DNA of 64,000 bases, from NCBI RefSeq assembly GCF_041679265.1, contig NZ_JBGFSM010000003.1:248001-312000 (forward strand), read 5' to 3'. Under the pieces are notes generated by a model. The model saw nothing but the letters and a program-made list of their open reading frames with translations, was not told the DNA's origin and did no database searches. This document shows positions 17,282-25,525 of the stretch, piece after piece. The translations under genes were made by a program, and so were the position numbers. This stretch comes from Autumnicola sp041679265. Lineage in GTDB: Bacteria; Bacteroidota; Bacteroidia; Flavobacteriales; Flavobacteriaceae. Each line of letters opens with the position of its first letter. Position 1 is the stretch's first letter.

Positions 17282-17367
17282 CTTAAACAGAAATAGCCTT
17301 CTCCAGTATTGGTTTTAATCCAAATGACCCTGACCAGAGATAAATTATTCTTATCGAATTATAAAAA

Positions 17368-17417
17368 CAAAACTATGTTACTTACGACTGTCAAAACATG
17401 ACTATAATCATGTTTTG
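17368..17417 (-). promoter_or_regulatory. Promoter with palindromic operator of HYC_CC_PP copy 2 / cus operon
   Basis: On the minus strand: CAAAACATGA-TTATAG-TCATGTTTTG (10-bp perfect arms, 17417-17392), then TAGTTTTG (17375-17368), an exact TAnnTTTG box, 18 nt below the core palindrome. Arm cores AAACATGA and TCATGTTT match those at 7998-8019 and the spacing is identical. A TTG in the lower arm is 16 nt from the box, short for a -33 element, so an activator is likely. Gene start is 86 bp below the box. Confidence 0.7.
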
Positions 17418-17771
17418 TTCATTTTTTGAAGTTTTAAAGGATTCTACGCTCATAATTTAATCTTAAAGAAAAGATTATTGCTTTGATATTAACCCTTCCT
17501 GATGAAAAAAGGATAAGTGATCGGTTTAATTCAGCATTATCCAAAAGAAAGGATTTGAATTAAGAATAAGCTACCTTATTGCCAAATATCGAGTTATCCT
17601 TAAATGCTGGCGTACATAATTAATAACCATAATGGAATTCTGTAGGATCTCATAGAAAACGTTTTAAAACCTCTCAGTCTATATAATTATATACTTATAA
17701 ATATTTCTGATAAAAAATGGCTATAAAAGAATTAATATTTTAGTCTTTTATTGAGAAATACGAAAAATAAA

Positions 17772-17801
17772 AAAAGGCTATCATAGTTATGATAGCCTTT
17801 T
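17772..17801 (-). terminator. Intrinsic terminator of the SusCD-PepSY operon
   Basis: A perfect 14-bp stem (AAAAGGCTATCATA / TATGATAGCCTTTT) with a minimal loop. On the minus strand it is followed by T7-A-T5, so it ends transcripts of the PepSY gene whose stop is at 17882. The A-rich other side makes it partly bidirectional. Confidence 0.85.
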
Positions 17802-17881
17802 ACCCAGACCCAATTTTATACAATATTCATATTTATAAACGGAGGTTATAAATGAACTTGAAATGATCAAAACCTATTTAC

Positions 17882-18607
17882 TTAAATCTTCTTCTTTTTC
17901 TTCTTCTTTTTATTGGTGAACTTTCTAATTGTAGGTGAAGAAGTGTACCATAATAGGAACCCACTTAAAACTGTAATTAAGCCAAGCCAAGAAAATGCTC
18001 TTAGTATTAAATTATTAAAATCGTCCCTACCTTCGTAATCCATCGTATGTGTCATCCAGAGAAAATCAAACCAACGCCAGTCACGGTGTCTTAATGTTCT
18101 AAAAGCTCCATCAGCTTCAGAGACATAAGCTCTAATATCTTCAGATGTATTATAAGAGATCACGTATGCTGGAAGTGGTTTACCCCGATATTCATGGTGG
18201 TCTCCGGTTGAGGTTATTCTTTTAACTCCGGTCACTTCTAACTCATCTATCATATGTTGATTGGCCACTGCAACTGCTTCAGTTTCAGATAGTGTTTCTT
18301 TAATTTCTCCTGTCCTGGCATTCTGAAGGATATTTTCATTAATCCAGTAATAAGGTTCACCTGCAACATCTTTTAACTGTAAAGAATTAATCTCAATTTC
18401 AGGATTAAGTTCTGTAGGACTTCCAAGCCCGGAGAAATTAGGATCTTTTATTTCTGTTTTAAGAAATTGATCACCATGTATCTCATCAATGTCGGTCCAG
18501 CTGAAGTATAAACCACTTACTGTCCACATTATAAACTGTATACCTATAAAAATACCCAGGTATCTATGCGCCTGTCTTATTTTAAGCGCTGTTTTTCTTT
18601 TTACCAT
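17882..18607 (-). CDS. PepSY-domain membrane protein
   Basis: 241 residues. First membrane helix at about 16-36 (YLGIFIGIQFIMWTVSGLYF), a periplasmic PepSY region with KDVAGEPYYWINE and SETEAVAVANQHMI, then LWMTHTMDYEGRDDFNNLIL and a second helix (WLGLITVLSGFLLWY), with a Lys-rich tail of nine Lys. Known: PepSY-TM proteins accompany TonB-dependent siderophore or metal uptake and some reduce ferric chelates. It ends the HYC_CC_PP-SusC-SusD operon. Conserved His residues near both helices could ligate haem (inference). A decayed copy lies at 50591-51288. Confidence 0.85.
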   Translation of the reverse strand: MVKRKTALKIRQAHRYLGIFIGIQFIMWTVSGLYFSWTDIDEIHGDQFLKTEIKDPNFSGLGSPTELNPEIEINSLQLKDVAGEPYYWINENILQNARTGEIKETLSETEAVAVANQHMIDELEVTGVKRITSTGDHHEYRGKPLPAYVISYNTSEDIRAYVSEADGAFRTLRHRDWRWFDFLWMTHTMDYEGRDDFNNLILRAFSWLGLITVLSGFLLWYTSSPTIRKFTNKKKKKKKKI

Positions 18608-18678
18608 AATTGTTTGATAATAAAGAGATAGTCATTGATTTCGAAGACTATCTCTTTTCTGATTCTTCTTAAATTATT

Positions 18679-20127
18679 TTAGTATCCTTCAGTTTGTTCC
18701 ATACCCGATGCTTCAACTTCGCTGGCAGGAATTGGACAAATGGTTCTATTATCTGTGGCCTGAATATCCAGATTGGATACATCTACTCCGGTATTTACAT
18801 GCTCATCAACGGGGCGATTTATATTTTTACCTCTACGTATATAGTCATAAATACCGTGACCTTCTAAAGCTAATTCCCGTCTTCTCTCTTCGGCGATCCT
18901 TTCTTTTAATTCTTCACCAGTTTCTGTAGCCTGACTAGAAGAGAAGTTAGTAGTTCTTTTCTCTATAAGTGAATTCAGAAAGTCTTGTGCTTCTGTCTCT
19001 CCTCCTCCGGCACCATTCGCCGCAGCTTCAGCTGCAATTAAATACATCTCAGAAAGTCTTATTACTGGAATATTGTGAGCACTTAAACCGCCTCCATCAC
19101 TCCTATTGATGTATTTAACGAAGGCCTGCTGGGTACCCTCTTTATCTTCCTCAAGCAATGCCGCCCTAGGGTCGCCTTCATATTCACTCAATAGTTCAAC
19201 AAAAGTTTGGGTAGCAATAATATCTCCCTGACCTCCGTTTTTAAAATCAAACTGAGCTCCCAGTCCGTTACTACCTAGAGAATTTTGACTGGTAATACTT
19301 AATTCAAAAATAGATTCAGAATTATAATCTTCAAAAACATAAGAATCAACTGCCATAAGATTTTCTTCACCTCTGGTAACAATTACCTCTTTAGCATACT
19401 TAAGAGCGTTATCCCAATCTTGTTTATATAGGTGCACTCGGGCTAATAGGGCCTTAACTCCAGTTTTAGTCAAATACTGGGTGCTTCCCTGGTTCCATGT
19501 GTTTTCCTCTAATAAATCAAGAGAGCTTTGCATATCACGAATAATCTGATCATAAGTTTCTCCAAGGCTACTTCTCACTGTCACAATCTCATCTGAAGAA
19601 AGTTTTAAAGGTAGTCCCTGGGCTGATGGACCTTCCTTTATCCAAGGGTAGGAAAAAGTTCTGGCCAGATCAAAATATATCATACCTCTTAGACCCAAAG
19701 CTTCTCCAAGTATCTCTTGTTTTTGAGCTTCGTTTCCTTCAGCCGCATCAATATTATTAATGATTAGGTTAAGGTTGTTTATTGATTTAAATGACTGAAT
19801 CCACAAATCTTCGCAGCTTCCGCTACTATTGCTACTCTCTTCATATTTATAGGCAATTAGCTCATAATTTCTAGGATTAAAAGTAGTTTTCACAAATCTA
19901 AAATCGGTGCCTTTTACAGCCGCTCTTTTATATAAAACCCTTCCCAGATAAGTATTACGTGATATTTCATTGTAGGTTCCTGTTAATAATTTATCCAGTT
20001 TCTCTACAGAATTAAGCACGAGGTTCTCTGAAATTACATGATCTGGTGTTTGATCCAGAACATCACTACTGCAACCTTGAAGCCCCAAAAGCCCTAAGAT
20101 TAAAATGCTATTTCTTAATATTTTCAT
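18679..20127 (-). CDS. SusD/RagB-family outer-membrane lipoprotein
   Basis: 482 residues with a lipobox (LGLLGLQGCSS, Cys 19). Seen: a SusD-like TPR scaffold, AEGNEAQKQEILGEALGLRG (about 130-149), and the C-terminal signature RRRELALEGHGIYDYIRRGK. Known: SusD lids the SusC barrel and captures ligand at the cell surface. It follows SusC by 18 bp. Most SusCD pairs take glycans, but there is no glycoside hydrolase, sulfatase or sugar regulator here; neighbours are HYC_CC_PP and PepSY proteins, so the ligand may be a metal complex or a metal-binding peptide. Confidence 0.93.
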   Translation of the reverse strand: MKILRNSILILGLLGLQGCSSDVLDQTPDHVISENLVLNSVEKLDKLLTGTYNEISRNTYLGRVLYKRAAVKGTDFRFVKTTFNPRNYELIAYKYEESSNSSGSCEDLWIQSFKSINNLNLIINNIDAAEGNEAQKQEILGEALGLRGMIYFDLARTFSYPWIKEGPSAQGLPLKLSSDEIVTVRSSLGETYDQIIRDMQSSLDLLEENTWNQGSTQYLTKTGVKALLARVHLYKQDWDNALKYAKEVIVTRGEENLMAVDSYVFEDYNSESIFELSITSQNSLGSNGLGAQFDFKNGGQGDIIATQTFVELLSEYEGDPRAALLEEDKEGTQQAFVKYINRSDGGGLSAHNIPVIRLSEMYLIAAEAAANGAGGGETEAQDFLNSLIEKRTTNFSSSQATETGEELKERIAEERRRELALEGHGIYDYIRRGKNINRPVDEHVNTGVDVSNLDIQATDNRTICPIPASEVEASGMEQTEGY

Positions 20128-20145
20128 TTGAATACGTTTTAAGTT

Positions 20146-23100
20146 CTAAAATTGTAATTGAAGTCCTAACAGAATAGTTCTAGCTGTTGGCACCTGAAAA
20201 AAGTTTACCCCATCAACCACAGCTTCTGGATCGTAGCCATCTAACTCAGTTAATAGAAATAGATTATTTCCCTGAAGGTGAACAGAACCGCCTTTTATAG
20301 TATTTCCTAAGTTTGGAAGGTTATAACTCAATTTGACGTTTTTCAGCTTGAGGTAATCTGAATCATATAAATGTCGTGTAGATACATCATTTGAGAATGT
20401 TGGATTACCATTAATCCTGATAGGTACAGTTGCATCAGTATTATTCGGATTCCATGGATTTAGCTGAGCCACAGTATTGGTATATTGGGGAGCAAATCCA
20501 TCGTCATCACGTTTAAACGCCGTTCGATCATATACTTTTCCTCCCAAACCGAATGTAAGCTGGAAATCGAATGTGAAGTTTTTATAAATAAATTGATTGA
20601 AAACTCCACCCTGGAAATCCTGCAAAGCATCTCCAAAAATTCCAAATCCGGCTTCCTGAGCATCTGTAGTGAGATCACCTGTTCTTTCACCGTTCTCCAG
20701 CACATGGTATTGCGCATAACCGGTTGAAGGATCTACACCTGCATAATCCCTTAAATAAAAAGAATAAATACTTTCCCCTTCTTTAATAATTAATGGATCC
20801 TGCCCGTATCTGGAGCTATAGGTTGGAACTATATCATTTTTTAACTTGGTAATCTCATTATCAAGAACCGTAAGGTTTGCACTGGTACTCCAGGAAAAAT
20901 CTTCGTTAGAAATAGGATTGAATCCAATTTCAAATTCCCATCCTTTATTAATCATCTCTCCAAAGTTCTGCAACTGAGTCAAGAAACCCGTTGTAGGAGA
21001 AACGGGCACATTCAATAATAAATCTTCGGTTTTTTTACGGAAGTAATTTACAGTCAGATCCAATTCTCCCATCAAATTAATATCCATTCCTACATTAAAA
21101 TTTTTACTTAACTCCCAAGAAAGATCCGGGTTTTGAAGTTGTCCATAAGACAATCCAGATTCTCCGCCATAGCCTTTCCCATCGGTTTCAAAAAATGCCA
21201 GGGCTGCATAATACTGGGGAGGTAAATTTCCATTTGTACCATAACTTCCTCTGAATTTAAGATATTCTAACCCGTTTATATCCAGAAAATTTTCTTCTGT
21301 CGCTACCCATGCTCCAGAAACAGACCAAAAAGTCCCCCAACGAGAATCCTTTCCAAACCTTGATGAACCATCCCTTCTAAAACTTGTAGATAGATAATAT
21401 TTCTGATCAAAATTATAACCAACCTGGGAAAAATAAGATAAGAGAGAATAATTTTCCCCAAACCCAGTATGGGACCATAAGGTTCCAATACTGCTTGCAG
21501 ATAATAACTCACTATCTAAAACATCATATCCATAGACATTAATAGAATTCATTTTAGAAACCTGAGATTCCTGCCCTAATAAAATATCTAAACCGTGACT
21601 TCCAAAGTCGTCATTGTAATTTAAAATATTGGTAACAGTATACTGAAATACTTCACTCTTCACACGATTAAGCACTCCATTCCATATTCCACCCCCTGCA
21701 CCGAATTCTTTATTATCATAAAGCGTTTCGTCAATAGCTTGCTGATCTACACCAAACGTAGTTTTAAAGCTCAGAGGTTCCATTATCTGAAATTTAGCAT
21801 AGGCGTCACCCCTTACGCGGAATTCAGTATTTTCATACTCTCCAACTTTTAAAACTCCAATAGGATTAGCATTTTTTTCAATATCATTTGGAAGGTTTGC
21901 AAAACCTCCATAGCCTTCCGGATCATAAATAGGAGCCGCAGGTGGAAGAACACGTGCCATGTATAATGGATTTAATCCTCCTGCATAGGAGCCATCAAAA
22001 TTTGCCGCATTTCTTTCGGTTTTTGCTACCGAAAGGTTTACTCCAAGAGTTAACCAGTCTTTTGCCTCGTTCTCTAAATTTATTCTACCAGAATAACGTT
22101 TAAGACCTGTTTCTATAATAGTCCCTGTTTGATCAAGATAATTTCCGGAAATGTAGAAGGAAGTTTTCTCATTACCTCCTCGGGCAGATAAATTATATTT
22201 CTGGGTTAAACCATTCTGATAAATAGCATCCAGCCAATCTGAATTTGTATTGGTGGTTCCGTAGATTCCTTCATAATCGCTTATCGCTTGATTTTCATAA
22301 TCGTTATAAAGGGTATTATCAGCGTATACTCTGGAAAATTCAGCATTCTCATTATTTTGTATATATTGATTTATCTGGCCTTCAATCCAAAGATCCTTAA
22401 ACTGTTCATTATTAATAAGTTTTTCTTCTGTTAGATTCTGGCTCCAGCCTGTTTCAACTCCTAAAGTAATTTCTGTTTCACCCTTTTTTCCGTCTTTAGT
22501 TGTTATTATAATAACACCGTTGGCTGCTCGGGAACCATATAAAGAGGATGCTGCTGCATCTTTTAATACAGTTATACTTTCTATGTCCTCAGAGTTGATA
22601 GTAGATAATGGGTTATATCCAGTAGTTCCTTCCATGAAGTCGCCTGCTCTAAGGTTTGAATTAGTATTGATTACCACTCCATCAAGTACATATAAAGGTT
22701 GTGTATTACCGCTAATGGAACCTATTCCTCTTATTTGGACATTAGATTGACCTCCCGGTTGTCCAGAGGTAGAAATATTGATTCCGGAAACTTTACCTTG
22801 TAGAGCCGTTTCAAAACTAGCTGTAGAACTACGGGTAAGAGCCTCATTATTTACTGATTCGGCGGCTCCTGTAAAACTTCTTTTATCGGAAGATCCATAA
22901 GCTACAACCATCACCTCATTCAGTGATTCTGCGCTCTTTTCCATGTTTACATTAATTACTGTTTCAGCTCCTACAGTGTGGTTTACAATTTTCTTTCCAA
23001 TAAATGTAAAACTCAGGACATCCCCCACATTCGCTTTTAAAGTATATTTTCCATCAAAATCGGTTTGTGTACCAGTCTGAGATTCCTTAATTGTCACATT

Positions 23101-23226
23101 CACTCCTGGCATTGGGATTCCGTTTTCATCTATAACAGTGCCCGTAATGGTCTTCTCTTGTGCAATGGTTATCTGCACTAATAACACTAAAAATAGTGTC
23201 AAAATGATTTTTAAATTATTTTTCAT
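20146..23226 (-). CDS. SusC/RagA-family TonB-linked outer-membrane transporter
   Basis: 1026 residues. Signal peptide (about 1-22), carboxypeptidase-D-like domain (24-110: TVIDENGIPMPGVNVTIKES), plug with VMVVAYGSSDKRSFTGA and SLYGSRAANGVIIITTK, then a 22-strand barrel ending LLGLQLQF with the terminal aromatic needed for outer-membrane insertion. Known: it imports a large ligand with SusD, using TonB energy. Preceded by HYC_CC_PP copy 3 (131-bp gap) and followed by SusD. No extracytoplasmic sigma/anti-sigma pair is nearby, so control is probably through the operator at 23787-23823. Confidence 0.94.
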   Translation of the reverse strand: MKNNLKIILTLFLVLLVQITIAQEKTITGTVIDENGIPMPGVNVTIKESQTGTQTDFDGKYTLKANVGDVLSFTFIGKKIVNHTVGAETVINVNMEKSAESLNEVMVVAYGSSDKRSFTGAAESVNNEALTRSSTASFETALQGKVSGINISTSGQPGGQSNVQIRGIGSISGNTQPLYVLDGVVINTNSNLRAGDFMEGTTGYNPLSTINSEDIESITVLKDAAASSLYGSRAANGVIIITTKDGKKGETEITLGVETGWSQNLTEEKLINNEQFKDLWIEGQINQYIQNNENAEFSRVYADNTLYNDYENQAISDYEGIYGTTNTNSDWLDAIYQNGLTQKYNLSARGGNEKTSFYISGNYLDQTGTIIETGLKRYSGRINLENEAKDWLTLGVNLSVAKTERNAANFDGSYAGGLNPLYMARVLPPAAPIYDPEGYGGFANLPNDIEKNANPIGVLKVGEYENTEFRVRGDAYAKFQIMEPLSFKTTFGVDQQAIDETLYDNKEFGAGGGIWNGVLNRVKSEVFQYTVTNILNYNDDFGSHGLDILLGQESQVSKMNSINVYGYDVLDSELLSASSIGTLWSHTGFGENYSLLSYFSQVGYNFDQKYYLSTSFRRDGSSRFGKDSRWGTFWSVSGAWVATEENFLDINGLEYLKFRGSYGTNGNLPPQYYAALAFFETDGKGYGGESGLSYGQLQNPDLSWELSKNFNVGMDINLMGELDLTVNYFRKKTEDLLLNVPVSPTTGFLTQLQNFGEMINKGWEFEIGFNPISNEDFSWSTSANLTVLDNEITKLKNDIVPTYSSRYGQDPLIIKEGESIYSFYLRDYAGVDPSTGYAQYHVLENGERTGDLTTDAQEAGFGIFGDALQDFQGGVFNQFIYKNFTFDFQLTFGLGGKVYDRTAFKRDDDGFAPQYTNTVAQLNPWNPNNTDATVPIRINGNPTFSNDVSTRHLYDSDYLKLKNVKLSYNLPNLGNTIKGGSVHLQGNNLFLLTELDGYDPEAVVDGVNFFQVPTARTILLGLQLQF

Positions 23227-23357
23227 AAATATTTGATTTTAGATAAATATGTTTTGCAGGCAATTAGATATTGGAATACCAATACCTGCCTTATGGAAAT
23301 AAAATTATATTTCCATTCAACGCATAGCCTTTTAAGAAGCTACCTTTTCAAATAAAA

Positions 23358-23780
23358 TCAAATGAGGAATACCTGGTACATAACCTGGACATCAGAAGCC
23401 AGGAGTGGAGGTTTATAAAATTTGTGAGGAATTGCCTGACGCTCTAATTCTTGAAGAATATTTCCTGAAATAAACAATACAGGAATAATGAAGGTTTGTG
23501 AAAGTAGATCAAAAGAAAAAGAAGATGTCTTTAATTCATCCTGACCATCTATATTCTCTTTTTCATTGGAGCAGCAAGAATCCTTTTTTGTAGTATTGTG
23601 GGAATTCACTTCCACCCCACACGAATGCATTTCAGTTTTACATTTTTTAGCTGATGAAAAAACTCCTTTCCCTACCAAAGTGTTTCCGCAGAAATGCTTA
23701 TCCACCGTAAAGGAAAAAGTGGAGAATATTACTAAAACAGCTAGTAAAAATGAAACTGTATGAAGGGCTTTCGTTTTCAT
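23358..23780 (-). CDS. HYC_CC_PP family secreted metal-associated protein (copy 3)
   Basis: 140 residues from the ATG at 23780 (MKTKALHTV); a TTG three codons upstream is a weaker choice. Signal helix, VDKHFCGNTLVGK (HYC), several Cys and His (KCKTEMHSCGVEV), KDSCCSNEK (CC), FYKPPLLASD (PP), hydrophobic end VFLI. Heads the SusC-SusD-PepSY operon. Richer in Cys than copies 1 and 2. Function unknown; a role in presenting or sensing metal for the transporter is inference. Confidence 0.85.
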   Translation of the reverse strand: MKTKALHTVSFLLAVLVIFSTFSFTVDKHFCGNTLVGKGVFSSAKKCKTEMHSCGVEVNSHNTTKKDSCCSNEKENIDGQDELKTSSFSFDLLSQTFIIPVLFISGNILQELERQAIPHKFYKPPLLASDVQVMYQVFLI

Positions 23781-23786
23781 TAAAAT

Positions 23787-23823
23787 CAAATATAAACATA
23801 TGTTAATACAATTAACAATGTTT
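23787..23823 (-). promoter_or_regulatory. Promoter and inverted-repeat operator of the HYC_CC_PP-SusCD operon
   Basis: On the minus strand: TTG, 21 nt, TATATTTG (23794-23787), matching the Bacteroidota -33/-7 arrangement. An imperfect inverted repeat spans 23794-23823 and thus the whole promoter: AAACAT-A-TGTTAAT / ATTAACA-ATGTTT around a 3-nt centre, with perfect inner arms TGTTAAT/ATTAACA. Placement between -33 and -7 suits a repressor. The box ends 6 nt above the ATG, so the transcript may be nearly leaderless. Confidence 0.6.
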
Positions 23824-23930
23824 GAAAAAATTTTTAACCTATATATCTAGCTTTCAGGAAAATACAGATTATTTTTATTGAAATCACAAAAATCATCTAA
23901 TTTTTACCTAAAAACTGAATAATATTAAAT

Positions 23931-23938
23931 TAATTTTG
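23931..23938 (+). promoter_or_regulatory. hutH: Probable -7 element of hutH
   Basis: TAATTTTG is an exact TAnnTTTG match 52 bp above the ATG at 23990. No TTG at the usual -33 spacing was found. It argues that translation starts at 23990 and not at the upstream codon 23936, which would lie inside the box. Confidence 0.45.
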
Positions 23939-23989
23939 CAATTATTGAATTTATTCCTAATTATAATCAAAAAACACTTAATTAAAATC

Positions 23990-25474
23990 ATGGCGTTTCA
24001 CCGTATATCATCTTCGAACCTTGAAATAAAGGAGATATCCAAAATATTAAAAGACAAGAAAAAGTTAAAATTAAGCGATAAATCTATAATAAAAATTATA
24101 AAATCTAGAGAATATCTGGATGAGAAAATGAGAGAGAGTCCATCTCCGGTTTATGGAATAAATACGGGATTTGGATCTTTATGTAACGTTAAAATTTCTC
24201 CTAGTAAATTGGTCGAGCTACAGGAAAATCTGGTGATGTCTCATGCTTGTGGAACAGGAGATACGATTCCAAAACCGATTATTAGATTGATGCTTTTATT
24301 TAAGATACAATCTTTAAGTTATGGTCATTCCGGTATAGCTCTGGAAACTGTTAACCGATTAGTTGATTTTTACAATAATGACATACTCCCTGTAGTTTAT
24401 GAACAAGGATCGTTGGGAGCTTCGGGGGATTTAGCACCACTTGCCCATTTGGCTTTACCCTTAATAGGAAAAGGTGAAGTATATTTTAATGGGGATAAAA
24501 TAGAATCTTCGGTCGTATTAAAAGAGTTTGGTTGGGATCCTATAAAACTGAGGTCTAAAGAAGGACTAGCATTATTAAATGGAACTCAGTTTATGAGTGC
24601 ATATGGAATTTTTATCTTGCTGGAGGCTAATAGATTATACGAGTTTTCAAATATTATAGGTGCAACTTCAATTGACGCTTTCGATTGTAATTTATCTCCA
24701 TTTGATGAATTAGTTCATTTAGTGCGCCCTCATAGAGGTCAGATTAAAACAGCGGATAGAATACGAGAGCTGTTGAAAGGGAGTGAAATTGGTAAAAGAG
24801 AAAAGACAAATGTTCAGGATCCCTACTCTTTTCGGTGCATTCCTCAGGTTCATGGTGCCAGTAAAGACACTATTTCCTTTGTTGAAAACACTTTTATAAC
24901 GGAGATAAATTCGGTCACAGATAATCCAAACATCTTTGTAGATGAAGACAAGATAATTTCTGGAGGAAATTTTCATGGTCAGCCACTTGCCCTGGCATTG
25001 GATTATCTTAGCATTGCCATGGCTGAAATTGGAAACATTTCGGAACGGAGAATTTACCAGCTTATTTCCGGCTTAAGAGGTCTTCCTCCATTTCTTGTAA
25101 ATAATCCCGGCTTAAATAGCGGATTTATGATCACCCAATATACTGCAGCAAGTATTGTAAGTCAAAATAAACAATATGCTTCTCCTGCGAGTATTGATTC
25201 TATTGTTTCTTCTAATGGGCAGGAAGATCATGTAAGTATGGGGGCAAATGCAGCTACGAAAGCTTTAAAAGTGATCAATAATGTTTCCACGATTCTGGCA
25301 ATAGAACTATTCAATTCATCACAGGCGCTCTATTTCCGAGAAGAAAATACCTCGCCTTTTTTAAAGGATTTTATAGAAAAATTTAGATCTAAAGTACCGA
25401 TACTAAAAGAAGATCAAATTATGTCTTACCATATTCAAAATTCAAAGAATTTTATTTCCGGTTTTCAAGTTTAA
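23990..25474 (+). CDS. hutH: Histidine ammonia-lyase
   Basis: 494 residues from the ATG at 23990. It removes ammonia from L-histidine to give trans-urocanate. Seen: GSLGASGDLAPLAHLALP with Ala-Ser-Gly at residues 144-146, the tripeptide that forms the MIO electrophile; also YGINTGFGSL and the C-terminal SNGQEDHVSMGANA. Cytoplasmic homotetramer in the family. It is followed after 51 bp by hutU. hutI and hutG are absent, so only two steps of the pathway are here. A metal island may carry it to remove histidine, a strong metal ligand; that is speculation. Confidence 0.94.
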   Translation: MAFHRISSSNLEIKEISKILKDKKKLKLSDKSIIKIIKSREYLDEKMRESPSPVYGINTGFGSLCNVKISPSKLVELQENLVMSHACGTGDTIPKPIIRLMLLFKIQSLSYGHSGIALETVNRLVDFYNNDILPVVYEQGSLGASGDLAPLAHLALPLIGKGEVYFNGDKIESSVVLKEFGWDPIKLRSKEGLALLNGTQFMSAYGIFILLEANRLYEFSNIIGATSIDAFDCNLSPFDELVHLVRPHRGQIKTADRIRELLKGSEIGKREKTNVQDPYSFRCIPQVHGASKDTISFVENTFITEINSVTDNPNIFVDEDKIISGGNFHGQPLALALDYLSIAMAEIGNISERRIYQLISGLRGLPPFLVNNPGLNSGFMITQYTAASIVSQNKQYASPASIDSIVSSNGQEDHVSMGANAATKALKVINNVSTILAIELFNSSQALYFREENTSPFLKDFIEKFRSKVPILKEDQIMSYHIQNSKNFISGFQV

Positions 25475-25525
25475 ATTACAAGTTCAGTTAATAATCAGAA
25501 ATTTAGAATTAAAAAATTACTTCCA

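Larger units (their letters stand above)
17282..17881. other. 600-bp gene-free stretch between the cus and SusCD operons
   Basis: It holds the copy 2 promoter and palindrome (17368-17417) and the PepSY-operon terminator (17772-17801). The rest is AT-rich and no coding frame or known RNA could be supported. Confidence 0.7.
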
